A stretch of 37,369 bases of DNA from a virus. The position numbers and the translations under genes are program-made. The stretch covers positions 1 to 37,369 of the IMG/VR virus record IMGVR_UViG_3300044699_000095; one strand, given 5' to 3'. Of the stretch, positions 20,511-26,798 are shown piece after piece. The notes below the pieces were generated by a model. The model did no database searches. It was not told the DNA's origin and saw nothing but the letters and a program-made list of their open reading frames with translations. Within the stretch, counting starts at the first letter, position 1. Every line of letters starts with the position of its first letter.

Positions 20511-20870
20511 ATGCCGAAACGCATCGAAACCGATGAGGAAATGGAGCAATTTATTGAAATCATGGAACCGCTCAGCCGCGCGATCGAGCACGGCAAGGCG
20601 ACTCCCGAAGAAAAGACGCTCCATTCACTATTGTCCACGCTGGTCAAAGAATACGATGATCGCGCCTACCCGCTACCGGCCGGTGATCCGATCGGCCTGC
20701 TTCGATTCCTTATGGAACAACGTAACCTCAGCGCCCCTGACTTGACGCCGGTCTTTGGCGCGCGCTCCATCGCATCCCTGATCCTCAATGGCAAGCGTGA
20801 ACTGAGCAAGACGCATATCCGCAAACTCGCCGAATTCTTCCGCCTGCCTCCTGCGCTCTTTTTCACCTAG
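20511..20870 (+). CDS. higA: HigA-type antitoxin, XRE-family HTH
   Basis: 119 residues, 34 bases downstream of the toxin stop. An N-terminal helical toxin-binding part (TDEEMEQFIEIMEPLSRAIE, LVKEYDDRAYPLP) is followed by an HTH: LLRFLMEQRNLSAPDLTPVFG, SIASLILNGKRELSKTHIRKLAEFF. This is the layout of HigA antitoxins that also repress the operon. Tyr-rich LVKEYDDRAYPLP is characteristic. ATG at 20511 was chosen; an upstream in-frame start is possible. Confidence 0.9.
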   Translation: MPKRIETDEEMEQFIEIMEPLSRAIEHGKATPEEKTLHSLLSTLVKEYDDRAYPLPAGDPIGLLRFLMEQRNLSAPDLTPVFGARSIASLILNGKRELSKTHIRKLAEFFRLPPALFFT

Positions 20871-20977
20871 CTCCGAAAATTGCGTCTACGCAGGCCTCAG
20901 CCCTAGCCCACATGCCCGCCCTGCCTGATCTCTTTGCCGTCTCCGCGGGTTCCGCCCTAGTTCGGCTGGAAGTTTAG

Positions 20978-21027
20978 CACCAGGCTCACCTGGTGAGCCA
21001 CCCCGCGTGGTAGGCGGGCGGGGTTTC
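20978..21027. other. Cluster of inverted repeats between higBA and integrase
   Basis: CACCAGG-CTCA-CCTGGTG (20978-20995) overlaps GGCTCACC-T-GGTGAGCC (20983-20999), and a third stem ACCCCGC / GCGGGGT (21000-21006, 21018-21024) is followed by TTCG. The last may terminate higBA transcription. Directly upstream of an integrase gene, the first two could also be a recombination or operator site. The rest of 20871-21093 shows no gene. Confidence 0.5.
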
Positions 21028-21093
21028 GCGTTCGTCTTTAACGCGCAAAATGATACACGTGGTGATGCGTGAGTGTGCTACTGGTAAGGGATC

Positions 21094-21792
21094 ATGGCCA
21101 TTCCTGACCAGACACAACAGTTCGCCACCCGGAAGGGCAAACAGGCCAAAACCCCAATAAACACAGGGGCTCTAGATGCCCGAACCGGACAAAATGGTTA
21201 TTCTGTCCGGTTAGACAAACGCCCGAAGCCTCGCCTTAAGTATATGATTGCAAACGAGATACGGGCGGTTTTGGCGGCTACTTTCAAAAACCCGCGGGAC
21301 TATGCGATATTCCGCGTCGGCTACCATCACGGGTTGCGGGCGAGCGAGATCGGGATGCTCGAGATGTCGGACTGGATGCCGGCCTCACGCATGGAGAACG
21401 ACCGGCTGTCGATCCACCGGCTCAAGAACTCGATCAGTGGCGAGACGCGCCTGGTGCCGGCGGCCGCGGAAGCTCTGCGCCGGTGGATCAAGAAGCGGGG
21501 AACTGCGCCAGGCCCGATCTTCCTCTCGCGCAAAGACAAGCCGATCTCGCGCAAGCGGCTCCACGAGCTGGCTCAATACTACGGTAAGAAGGCCGGCATT
21601 CCCGAAGATAAGCGGCACTTCCACGCGCTGCGGCACACTTGCGCAACGTCGCTCCTGAGCGAGCACGAGCTGGACATTGCGCATGTGAAGGATCACCTCG
21701 GCCACAAGAACATTCAGAACACGATGATCTACGCGCAGCTCACCGCGGCCGCGAGCGATGCGCGGTTCAATAAGATCCGCTCCTGGCGATGA
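21094..21792 (+). CDS. Short tyrosine recombinase / integrase
   Basis: 232 residues, intact. The catalytic domain is complete: Arg82 in GLRASEIGML, a Lys in the following beta turn region, H177-x-x-R180 in HALRHTC, the HLGH motif (KDHLGHKNIQNT) and nucleophile Tyr213 in MIYAQL. The first 50 residues are basic and seem too short to hold a full SAM-like core-binding domain, so the enzyme is either minimal or truncated at its N-terminus. The family integrates or resolves phage DNA at att sites. It lies just after higBA, with inverted repeats on either side. Confidence 0.85.
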   Translation: MAIPDQTQQFATRKGKQAKTPINTGALDARTGQNGYSVRLDKRPKPRLKYMIANEIRAVLAATFKNPRDYAIFRVGYHHGLRASEIGMLEMSDWMPASRMENDRLSIHRLKNSISGETRLVPAAAEALRRWIKKRGTAPGPIFLSRKDKPISRKRLHELAQYYGKKAGIPEDKRHFHALRHTCATSLLSEHELDIAHVKDHLGHKNIQNTMIYAQLTAAASDARFNKIRSWR

Positions 21793-21804
21793 AATAATAA
21801 TAAT

Positions 21805-21827
21805 AGACAAACACAACCTGTTTGTCT
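21805..21827. repeat. Perfect 9-bp inverted repeat after the integrase gene
   Basis: AGACAAACA-CAACC-TGTTTGTCT starts 13 bases after the integrase stop. No T-run follows, so it is a poor intrinsic terminator; a recombinase binding site is possible. Apart from it, I see no gene in 21793-21990, only low-complexity patches such as repeated ATGCGACRGATGCGAC. Confidence 0.6.
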
Positions 21828-21990
21828 CAAATTGTCAACAATGCGGCGAGTGTGAACATTCCGGAAATTGTGCGCTTCGCGCGCCTCAGATGCGACAGAT
21901 GCGACGGAAAACCGCCGTTAAAAACCACTGGTTTTCGCATAACAGCAATCACCGCAATAGGTTGGAGCGATTTCGATTGGAGAACGCAGG

Positions 21991-22227
21991 CTAAAAACCT
22001 CTCGCGCGAAGCGAGTTCTGTAACGCTGCCATTGCGGGCTCCGCAAATCGGATAGCCAGTTCCTGCGGCGTACAGGCCATGAACTCTTCCGAATCAATCT
22101 CTGCCACAGCGCAGACCATTGGTGACGGCGGACACGACATGCCTTCGGTCGGAAGGATTGGCCTAATCTCTACGGACCCTACGTTGCCAGCCAGCGGAAT
22201 TGCGATCACGATGCTGAACATGTTCAT
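21991..22227 (-). CDS. Hypothetical protein (78 aa)
   Basis: ATG at 22227 overlaps the TGA of the upstream terminase-small-subunit-like gene (ATGA), supporting translational coupling. The product starts with a hydrophobic strand (MFSIVIAIPLAGNVGSVEI) and ends with an Ala-rich amphipathic helix. No family recognised. Confidence 0.5.
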   Translation of the reverse strand: MNMFSIVIAIPLAGNVGSVEIRPILPTEGMSCPPSPMVCAVAEIDSEEFMACTPQELAIRFAEPAMAALQNSLRARGF

Positions 22228-22688
22228 CCCGCCGCCTTCGCGTCTTCCTCGCGCTTCACCGCGATCAGGCGCGCGCGGGCCGATTCCAACCGCTCCACGA
22301 GGTTGATCTGGCCTGTGTGCTCCTGGACGACGTGCTCGCGGTATAGCTTCGGCCGGAAGCGCTTCGCCATCGTGACGCCTAGCTGGTTGTCGTACTCGAT
22401 CTCATAGACCAAGTGGCCGTCCCTCGTCTTCATCGGCTTACCGCGCCAGTGAAGCTGGCGCTTGACGCCGTTGATCGCGCGGTCCACGAGCACGTCTTCA
22501 AGCTCCTGCCCAACCCGGTCCTGTAGCGCCTCGAATTTCTTGCGGTATTCCGGGTCGGACTCCAGGCGCCGGTAGTGCATGTTCTTGTCGATGCCCGCGG
22601 CCTTCGCCGCGGCCGTCACGCTGCCGGTGCCGGCGTAGGCCTCGAGGAACGTGGCCACGCGGGACGGCGTTGATGCTTTTGCAGGCAT
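22224..22688 (-). CDS. Terminase small subunit-like DNA-binding protein
   Basis: 154 residues, intact. The N-terminal third has a homeodomain-like HTH: VATFLEAYAGTGSVTAAAKAAGI then NMHYRRLESDPEYRKKF. The middle has ELEDVLVDRAINGVKRQLHWRG, and the C-terminal half reads YDNQLGVTMAKRFRPKLYREH, a pattern seen in phage small terminase subunits (HTH, helical oligomerisation core, then LxxxLKxxxPxxYR). Small terminases recognise the packaging site and load the large subunit. Here the gene lies far from the large terminase and on the other strand, so a role as another HTH regulator cannot be excluded. Confidence 0.6.
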   Translation of the reverse strand: MPAKASTPSRVATFLEAYAGTGSVTAAAKAAGIDKNMHYRRLESDPEYRKKFEALQDRVGQELEDVLVDRAINGVKRQLHWRGKPMKTRDGHLVYEIEYDNQLGVTMAKRFRPKLYREHVVQEHTGQINLVERLESARARLIAVKREEDAKAAG

Positions 22689-22704
22689 ATGGCGCTATTT
22701 TGCC

Positions 22705-22726
22705 TTATGATCGGAGGCGATGGCTA
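22705..22726 (+). repeat. Leader repeat, copy 1
   Basis: A 22-base segment with GGAGG, then ATGGCTA, is repeated at 22974-22995 with one mismatch. Each copy ends in a start codon, so the repeat carries the ribosome binding site and first codons of two consecutive small genes. Confidence 0.7.
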
Positions 22727-22979
22727 CACGAAGAGGATTTCTCAGTCTCCTGCTGCTTGCCGTACGGCCGCCGAAGCCGGGGCCGGCGGCCATCACGCCG
22801 CGTATCTTCGCGCCGTCCGGGCCGCGGACGCATCTGTGCGCGCCTGCGGGCCGCGTCCGGAGCTCACATTTAACCACTTTCCTCCCCTTGAACGACTGCT
22901 GGCGGAGGCGCAGAATCAAAGTAGCGGGCGGCTATTACTGCGACGTACGCGCTCGGCGTCATCCGGGTCCGGTTTATGA
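22720..22979 (+). CDS. Small hypothetical protein (about 86 aa, one frameshift)
   Basis: ATG at 22720 follows GGAGG by two bases. With one base restored within the first codons, the frame reads about 86 residues (ISQSPAACRTAAEAGAGGHH, LTFNHFPPLERLLAEAQNQ) to TGA at 22977-22979, ten bases before the next start. Uncorrected, the frame is Pro/Arg-rich and unconvincing. No family recognised. Confidence 0.35.
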
Positions 22980-22995
22980 TCAGAGGCGATGGCTA
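22974..22995 (+). repeat. Leader repeat, copy 2
   Basis: Second copy of the 22-base segment seen at 22705-22726 (21 of 22 identical). It contains the stop of the upstream small gene and the ribosome binding site and start of the next. Confidence 0.7.
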
Positions 22996-23201
22996 GTAAA
23001 CCACGAAAACGCCGGCAGCGAAAGTTGGACCCGGCCACCAAACGCGCGTTCATCTTGGTCGAGGAAGCTCTGGACGCATGGAATACTGAAGGGCCTCTCT
23101 CGACTCGGCGGATTGTCGTCTCTTCCCTTCGCGCCGCCGGGCTCGGAAAGCTCATGGTGATAGGATCTGTGCAGGATCGCAATGGACGTACCGCTCATTG
23201 A
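22989..23201 (+). CDS. Small hypothetical basic protein (70 aa)
   Basis: ATG with AGAGG two bases upstream. The product has a Lys/Arg-rich start (KPRKRRQRKLDP) and an ordered helical part (TKRAFILVEEALDAWNTEG, LSTRRIVVSSLRAAGLGK) that looks like a compact domain. It ends tail to tail with the minus-strand gene at 23195, overlapping it by seven bases, the same arrangement as at 26499-26505. Family unknown. Confidence 0.5.
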   Translation: MASKPRKRRQRKLDPATKRAFILVEEALDAWNTEGPLSTRRIVVSSLRAAGLGKLMVIGSVQDRNGRTAH

Positions 23202-23446
23202 ACTGTTCCTTCGAAACGCCGAAGCAATTCAAAAGCGTCATCAACAGGCGCTTGATCGATTGAGCGAAGCAAGGCGTCGTACTCCGCAATTATCGGGTCA
23301 AGAACTTGCTGCCGTGTTTCTGGAGGCACTGCGGGAGCAGCGAGAAGGGCAAGCGCCTGCGCAACCGCTGCCTGTTTCTGTGCAGTGATAGTCATCTTGA
23401 TCAAGGTACGTAAGATCGATTCAAAGATTTCCTGGTTATACGGCAC
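23195..23446 (-). CDS. Hypothetical helical protein (83 aa)
   Basis: GTG at 23446 is preceded by GGAGTGGGAGGAG. The protein is all-helical (NQEIFESILRTLIKMT, AAVAQALALLAAPAVPPE, DAFELLRRFEG). It is the last of a chain of closely coupled minus-strand genes starting at 23996. Function unknown. Confidence 0.5.
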   Translation of the reverse strand: MPYNQEIFESILRTLIKMTITAQKQAAVAQALALLAAPAVPPETRQQVLDPIIAEYDALLRSIDQAPVDDAFELLRRFEGTVQ

Positions 23447-23473
23447 GTCACTCCTCCCACTCCTCCGGTAAGC

Positions 23474-23549
23474 TCACTCTGCCTTCTTCCGCCCCCGCCC
23501 CCCGCCAGGCCCGCCTTGCGCGCGATCGCGCTGCGCTGCTCGGAGTCAT
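23474..23549 (-). CDS. KGG-type microprotein (about 25 aa, frameshifted)
   Basis: ATG at 23549 overlaps the TGA of the preceding gene. With one G restored in CCGGAG the product reads MTPEQRSAIARKAGLAGG and, after a miscalled G-run, RKKAE. This is the T-P-E-x-R-x-x-I-A-R-K-(A/G)-G motif of KGG/stress-type short proteins. The same motif is encoded by the duplicated segment at 23811-23873. Confidence 0.4.
23481..23543. repeat. 63-bp duplication, copy 1
   Basis: Nearly identical to 23811-23873, differing mainly in homopolymer lengths. Both copies encode the minus-strand EQRSAIARKAGLAGG segment of two separate small genes. Confidence 0.85.
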
Positions 23550-23709
23550 TTGCTCTCTTCCAACTTCCGGACCCGCTCCTCGAGCTCGCCCTGCCGGCGC
23601 AGGACGTCCGCAAGCGAGACGTCCGTCTTTTCCGTCCACTCGATCATCTTGGCGATCGCGCGGCCGCCGCCGTTGACCAGGCCGCCGATCCGGTCCAGCG
23701 GGCGCTCAT
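23546..23709 (-). CDS. Small hypothetical protein with coiled coil (54 aa, one frameshift)
   Basis: ATG at 23709 overlaps the TGA of the upstream gene and its own TGA overlaps the next ATG. Adding one C after codon 3 gives LDRIGGLVNGGGRAIAKMI, then TEKTDVSLADVLRR and QGELEERVRKLEESK, a Gly-rich turn followed by a coiled coil. Function unknown. Confidence 0.4.
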
Positions 23710-23807
23710 ATGATCAGGCGCGCGTTCACTGCGTGGAACTGCTGATTCATTTCCGTCTCTAGGGAACGGAACAGACTTTCGATGAACTGCATCTCTTCCT
23801 GACTCAT
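23706..23807 (-). CDS. Microprotein (33 aa)
   Basis: ATG at 23807 overlaps the stop inferred for the upstream gene and the TGA overlaps the next ATG. The product (MSQEEMQFIESLFRSLETEM, NQQFHAVNARLII) is a single amphipathic helix. In the uncorrected sequence it is read in frame with the 23996 gene, so a fusion is the alternative. Confidence 0.4.
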   Translation of the reverse strand: MSQEEMQFIESLFRSLETEMNQQFHAVNARLII

Positions 23808-23996
23808 TCCGCCTTCTTCCGCCCCGCCCCCCCGCCAGGCCCGCCTTGCGCGCGATCGCGCTGCGCTGCTCGGGGTGAGGTTCGCCTTACTGGCCGTGCC
23901 AGCCTTCCGCGCAATGTCGCTCCGCTCTTCCGCGGTCAGTTTCTTCGATCGTAGTTTTGCTAGCGCCACCGCTGCGGGGTTCTTTTTTTTCGCCAC
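23804..23996 (-). CDS. Small basic protein with two KGG-type repeats (frameshifted)
   Basis: GTG at 23996 in a run of eight A. Residues 1-18 are Lys-rich (MAKKKNPAAVALAKLRSKK), followed by LTAEERSDIARKAGTAS and, with one G restored, LTPEQRSAIARKAGLAGG. The repeated T-x-E-x-R-x-x-I-A-R-K-A-G pattern is that of short stress-associated KGG proteins; function is not established. First gene of a minus-strand chain, divergent from the 24098 operon. Confidence 0.45.
23811..23873. repeat. 63-bp duplication, copy 2
   Basis: Second copy of 23481-23543, 330 bases apart, in direct orientation. Confidence 0.85.
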
Positions 23997-24016
23997 GAAA
24001 ATATTTTAGCAGAAAG

Positions 24017-24058
24017 CTCACTTGCGCTATTGACTCACATGCGCATGTGAGCTATTCT
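24017..24058. promoter_or_regulatory. Regulated (possibly divergent) promoter with 18-bp palindrome
   Basis: TTGACT (24030-24035), a 17-base spacer and TATTCT (24053-24058) form a sigma70-like promoter for the 24098 operon. The spacer is filled by a perfect 18-bp palindrome, CTCACATGCGCATGTGAG (24034-24051). A partial copy, CTCACTTGCGC (24017-24027), lies upstream. On the minus strand TGCTAAAAT near 24003-24011 could be an extended -10 for the 23996 gene. A repressor dimer bound here would block both directions. Confidence 0.75.
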
Positions 24059-24097
24059 GGTTTTAGAGCCGAGGGGCTTTAAGCCGGAGAAAACAAC

Positions 24098-24361
24098 ATG
24101 GAACTCATCGATTACATCGACTACGACGAAGGGCGCGACTTTCCGCCCGCAATGACGGAAGAGCTGCCCGTCTGCGAAGGCTGCGGCAAAGAAGCCGCGT
24201 CTCTCACTTTCCAGCCTGGTTGGGAGATCTTCGCGTGCCCGGTTTGCAGTGCGGAAATAGAGGCGCAGGTGTTCGGGGAACTCAACGAATGCACCTGCAT
24301 TCGCCTCGACGTGGACTACTACGACGCGCGCGGCTGCGTTGCGCACGGGTTGGCGGCATAA
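24098..24361 (+). CDS. Zinc-ribbon protein (87 aa)
   Basis: Acidic N-terminus, then two Cys pairs, CEGC at about residue 26 and CPVC at about 46, spaced as in a zinc ribbon, and a further CTC and C near the end. First gene of the plus-strand operon behind the palindromic promoter, with CCGGAG upstream of ATG. Zinc ribbons of this size are common phage accessory proteins that bind nucleic acid or polymerase; the role here is unknown. Confidence 0.6.
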   Translation: MELIDYIDYDEGRDFPPAMTEELPVCEGCGKEAASLTFQPGWEIFACPVCSAEIEAQVFGELNECTCIRLDVDYYDARGCVAHGLAA

Positions 24362-24564
24362 TGGCACGCCGCAAAGGCATTCCCGCCGGCGCCTTCATGG
24401 CGTCCTTCTCTTCCGCCGGCCGCATCGCTGCGCCGGCGGCCAAGTGCTGCAACTGCCAGACGCAACCCGCGCGGTGGAACTCGATCTACTGCTCGGACGC
24501 CTGCGGTCGCGAGTTCCTGACCTTCCCCGAATACAACGACGAGTTTTCCAAGGAGAACAAGTAA
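24361..24564 (+). CDS. Small zinc-finger protein (67 aa)
   Basis: ATG at 24361 overlaps the previous TAA by one base. Basic N-terminus (MARRKGIPAGAF), then CCNCQTQPARW and YCSDACGREF, a treble-clef-like C-x2-C ... C-x3-C arrangement. Probably nucleic-acid binding. A second zinc protein directly after the first suggests a shared job. Confidence 0.6.
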   Translation: MARRKGIPAGAFMASFSSAGRIAAPAAKCCNCQTQPARWNSIYCSDACGREFLTFPEYNDEFSKENK

Positions 24565-24565
24565 C

Positions 24566-25288
24566 ATGTCCGACATCATCAAATTCGATTTCAACGTCCC
24601 GGTGGAAGTCGCGCTGCGCTTCACCGAACCGCGCGTCTTCCCGTCGCAGTTCGACGGCGGCGACGACCGCCACATGTTCAGCACTACGGACGGCCGTGTG
24701 ATGTACGTAACGCCGTTGACCTCGGCGCGCATCGCCTCGCTGCAGTTGGCGAAGGGCGAGTGCTTCTGGATCTGCAAGCGCAAGAACGGCCGCCTCACGG
24801 AGTTCGCCGTCTCTCGCGAGCGCATGTCCGCTGCGCCGGCGCAGCCGCAGGCCGCTCCGCGGCAGCCCGCGCCGTTCAAGACCGCACTGCCCAAAGAGCT
24901 GTACTGGAATCCGGGTGAACTCGGAAGCGAGGCTGCGCCGTCGCCGTCGCTGGAAGAGCAGCTCCGCGCCTCGATCGACATGGTGCAGCGCCGCAAGTCG
25001 CAGCCGGTGGGCGAGCTGGGCGACGGCACACTCGCGATCATGGCGGCGCCGCGTCCTGCGGTCCAGGCGACCGCCCGTCCTGTGGCCGCCGAGCGTCTCG
25101 CGCCCGCGGTTGCGGAGTTCTCTTCGCGGTTGATCATGGAGACGACAGCGTTGGTTGATATTTACGCCGCGGTGTTGAAAACCTCGTCTGAACGCCACGG
25201 CAACGCAGTAAAACCCGATGATGTTCGTAGTTTTGTTGTGACCGCCTACATCAACGCCACGAAACAGGCGGGCCGCAATGCGGCCTAA
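24566..25288 (+). CDS. Hypothetical protein (240 aa)
   Basis: Intact gene with AGGAGAA before the ATG. Residues 1-95 look like a compact beta domain (IIKFDFNVPVEVALRF, GRVMYVTPLTSARI, CFWICKRKNGRLTEF). A Pro/Ala-rich linker follows at about 95-190, and the last 45 residues form a helical domain (LVDIYAAVLKTSSERHG, VRSFVVTAYINATKQ). The fold plus linker plus C-terminal helices is reminiscent of single-strand DNA binding or partner-recruiting proteins, but no motif proves it. Confidence 0.55.
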   Translation: MSDIIKFDFNVPVEVALRFTEPRVFPSQFDGGDDRHMFSTTDGRVMYVTPLTSARIASLQLAKGECFWICKRKNGRLTEFAVSRERMSAAPAQPQAAPRQPAPFKTALPKELYWNPGELGSEAAPSPSLEEQLRASIDMVQRRKSQPVGELGDGTLAIMAAPRPAVQATARPVAAERLAPAVAEFSSRLIMETTALVDIYAAVLKTSSERHGNAVKPDDVRSFVVTAYINATKQAGRNAA

Positions 25289-25424
25289 GCCGCGGCTGGA
25301 ATCGTTCGCCAGCCTCGAGTGCTACCTCGAGGCTCTGGTCGAGTGGCACCTCGACCGCCGCTTCGCCGCCGCCGATTGCGAGTGGCTGCGCCAGGTCGGA
25401 ATCGGATGGGAGGACGAAGCGTGA
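25278..25424 (+). CDS. Small hypothetical protein (48 aa)
   Basis: ATG at 25278 lies inside the last codons of the 240-aa gene, and the TGA at 25422-25424 overlaps the next GTG (GTGA). The product (FASLECYLEALVEWHLDRRF, then CEWLRQVGIGWEDEA) is a helical, acidic protein of good composition. Confidence 0.55.
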   Translation: MRPKPRLESFASLECYLEALVEWHLDRRFAAADCEWLRQVGIGWEDEA

Positions 25425-25723
25425 GGAAACCTAAAGCCATCTCGTCCGCATTCGAGCTATCTTCAGCGTCCAGCCCCACAGGCGAAACCGCAACTCAAAC
25501 GACCCGAACGGGCCACGCTCCAGGACTCGAGCGTCGAAGCGGCCGCGCTTCCGAAACCGCAAGAGCCACGTGTTACCGGTCGGCAGATCAATCCGGGGCA
25601 TTCTCTAAACCGTACCTCAGGGCGCAAGGGAGAGTCTACGTGCGCGCGATCGCAGCGGGCTGGCCCGGCCTGCTGCTGTTCCTGCTGTTCATGCTGCTGG
25701 CGTGGACGATCGGCGACCGATGA
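25421..25723 (+). CDS. Putative small membrane protein (100 aa)
   Basis: GTG at 25421 overlaps the preceding stop. The first 70 residues are Ser/Thr/Arg-rich and low in order; the last 24 (AIAAGWPGLLLFLLFMLLAW then TIGDR) are one transmembrane helix. The neighbouring frame over 25440-25640 also reads plausibly (PAPQAKPQLKRPERATLQ), so an indel may separate a soluble gene from a short membrane gene. Confidence 0.4.
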   Translation: MRKPKAISSAFELSSASSPTGETATQTTRTGHAPGLERRSGRASETARATCYRSADQSGAFSKPYLRAQGRVYVRAIAAGWPGLLLFLLFMLLAWTIGDR

Positions 25724-25737
25724 AGGAGAATGACGAC

Positions 25738-25857
25738 ATGCTGAGATCACGGGCCTGGACACCGTACCGCGAGGTAATGCGGTACAAGCGCCTGCTGGCC
25801 CTGTCCCTGCTGGTCAATCTGATCCTGGCGGCCGCGCTGCTGCACTGCCTGCGATAA
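25738..25857 (+). CDS. Transmembrane microprotein, copy 1 (39 aa)
   Basis: ATG with AGGAG nine bases upstream. A basic N-terminus (MLRSRAWTPYREVMRYKR) precedes one transmembrane helix, LLVNLILAAALLHCLR, nearly repeated in the 21-aa gene at 26180. A small inner-membrane protein is likely; a lysis or superinfection role would be guesswork. Confidence 0.55.
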   Translation: MLRSRAWTPYREVMRYKRLLALSLLVNLILAAALLHCLR

Positions 25858-25862
25858 TTTCA

Positions 25863-26183
25863 ATGCCTATGACAATCGACGAAGCGCTGCGCGCGGCCAG
25901 CGAAGAGTACGACGAAGAAATCTCGCAATCCCGTCGCGAGCCGGGTTTCGCCAAACTCATGACGCAGTGCCTAGAGGGCGAGTACAAAGAGATCGACCGA
26001 GAGCTGCCGGTATACGTCGGCGACATCGCCTCAGCGCTCCACGTCGAGGGCAACGTGCTGCCCGGTTGGGCCTACCAGATGGCCATCATGTGCTTCAGAA
26101 TGGGCATGCGCACCCAGCGCAAACTCGACCGGCCCAGCGAACCCACATCGCTGTTCTGGCGATCGGACAAGACGGCCGTATGA
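25863..26183 (+). CDS. Hypothetical protein (106 aa)
   Basis: Intact acidic, helical protein: MTIDEALRAASEEYDEEISQ, PGFAKLMTQCLEGEYKEID, then GWAYQMAIMCFRMGMRTQRK. Six bases after the first microprotein gene, TGA overlapping the start of the second. Family not recognised. Confidence 0.6.
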   Translation: MPMTIDEALRAASEEYDEEISQSRREPGFAKLMTQCLEGEYKEIDRELPVYVGDIASALHVEGNVLPGWAYQMAIMCFRMGMRTQRKLDRPSEPTSLFWRSDKTAV

Positions 26184-26245
26184 TGACGCTGCCGCTGCTG
26201 GTCAACCTGATCCTGGCGGCAGCGCTGTTACACTGCTTGCGATGA
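26180..26245 (+). CDS. Transmembrane microprotein, copy 2 (21 aa)
   Basis: ATG at 26180 (or 26183) overlaps the previous TGA; its own TGA overlaps the next ATG at 26242. The peptide MMTLPLLVNLILAAALLHCLR keeps the membrane helix of the 39-aa gene at 25738, with about 45 of 50 bases shared. Confidence 0.5.
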   Translation: MMTLPLLVNLILAAALLHCLR

Positions 26246-26505
26246 CTCAAAGCGAAGAGACTGCTTACACCGAAGGCTCACGAATGGTGTGGCTCCAGAT
26301 GCTGCGCCGCTGCCTGAAGGAACTTGGCTATGAGGATCCGGAGGCGAAGGCGTCACTATTCGCCGTCGAGCGCGAAGAAACCCTGCAGCAGTTGCGGACA
26401 ATCTGCCGCGACTTTGGAGACAACGACTGGCCGGAGAATCTTCACCTGGGCGACGTGATCGACAAGCACCTCAGCAGGCACCTACACGCGAGGAAGAATC
26501 ACTGA
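26242..26505 (+). CDS. Hypothetical protein (87 aa)
   Basis: Last gene of the plus-strand small-gene operon, ATGA-coupled to the microprotein. Helical throughout (GSRMVWLQMLRRCLKELG, VEREETLQQLRTICRDFG, GDVIDKHLSRHLHARK). Its end overlaps the end of the convergent gene at 26499 by seven bases. Confidence 0.6.
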   Translation: MTQSEETAYTEGSRMVWLQMLRRCLKELGYEDPEAKASLFAVEREETLQQLRTICRDFGDNDWPENLHLGDVIDKHLSRHLHARKNH

Positions 26506-26705
26506 TCCTTCCCCGCCGCCCGCCATCGGTCCTCAGAACGCTCAAGCGTGCCGTCAGGCCACAGATACGCGATGGTTCCGTCCTTCAGGCACAGGTCCAG
26601 CCGGTGGCCGGTATTTCCCCTCGACCAAGCCTTCTCGATGGCGAGTTCGGGAAACCGCTCCTGTAACTCCGCGATTTTCTTCGGGCCAAGCACGCTTCGG
26701 CTCAC
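26499..26705 (-). CDS. Hypothetical protein (68 aa)
   Basis: GTG start. Sequence (LGPKKIAELQERFPELAIEK, DLCLKDGTIAYLWPDGTLE) resembles a small alpha/beta domain, ending RAAGKDQ. Last gene of the minus-strand operon that runs from about 32067. The C-terminal RAAGKD is shared with the 27142 gene. Confidence 0.55.
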   Translation of the reverse strand: MSRSVLGPKKIAELQERFPELAIEKAWSRGNTGHRLDLCLKDGTIAYLWPDGTLERSEDRWRAAGKDQ

Positions 26706-26798
26706 CGCATCAATCCAGTCTCACAGTAACTCGGGCGGTGGAACCATTCGCGGGAAATCGGTTGAATGGCCCGTGTAATTTGGCTCTACAGCGTTTCC

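Noticed and set aside
22916-23198. Minus-strand frames downstream of 23195
   Set aside because: ATGA coupling at 23198 is tempting, but the products are Ser/Pro/Arg-rich and the plus-strand 22989 gene is more protein-like.
23182-23388. Plus-strand 68-aa open frame
   Set aside because: Composition is fair, but it is antisense to the coupled minus gene at 23195-23446, which has better context and ribosome site. Kept as a weak alternative.
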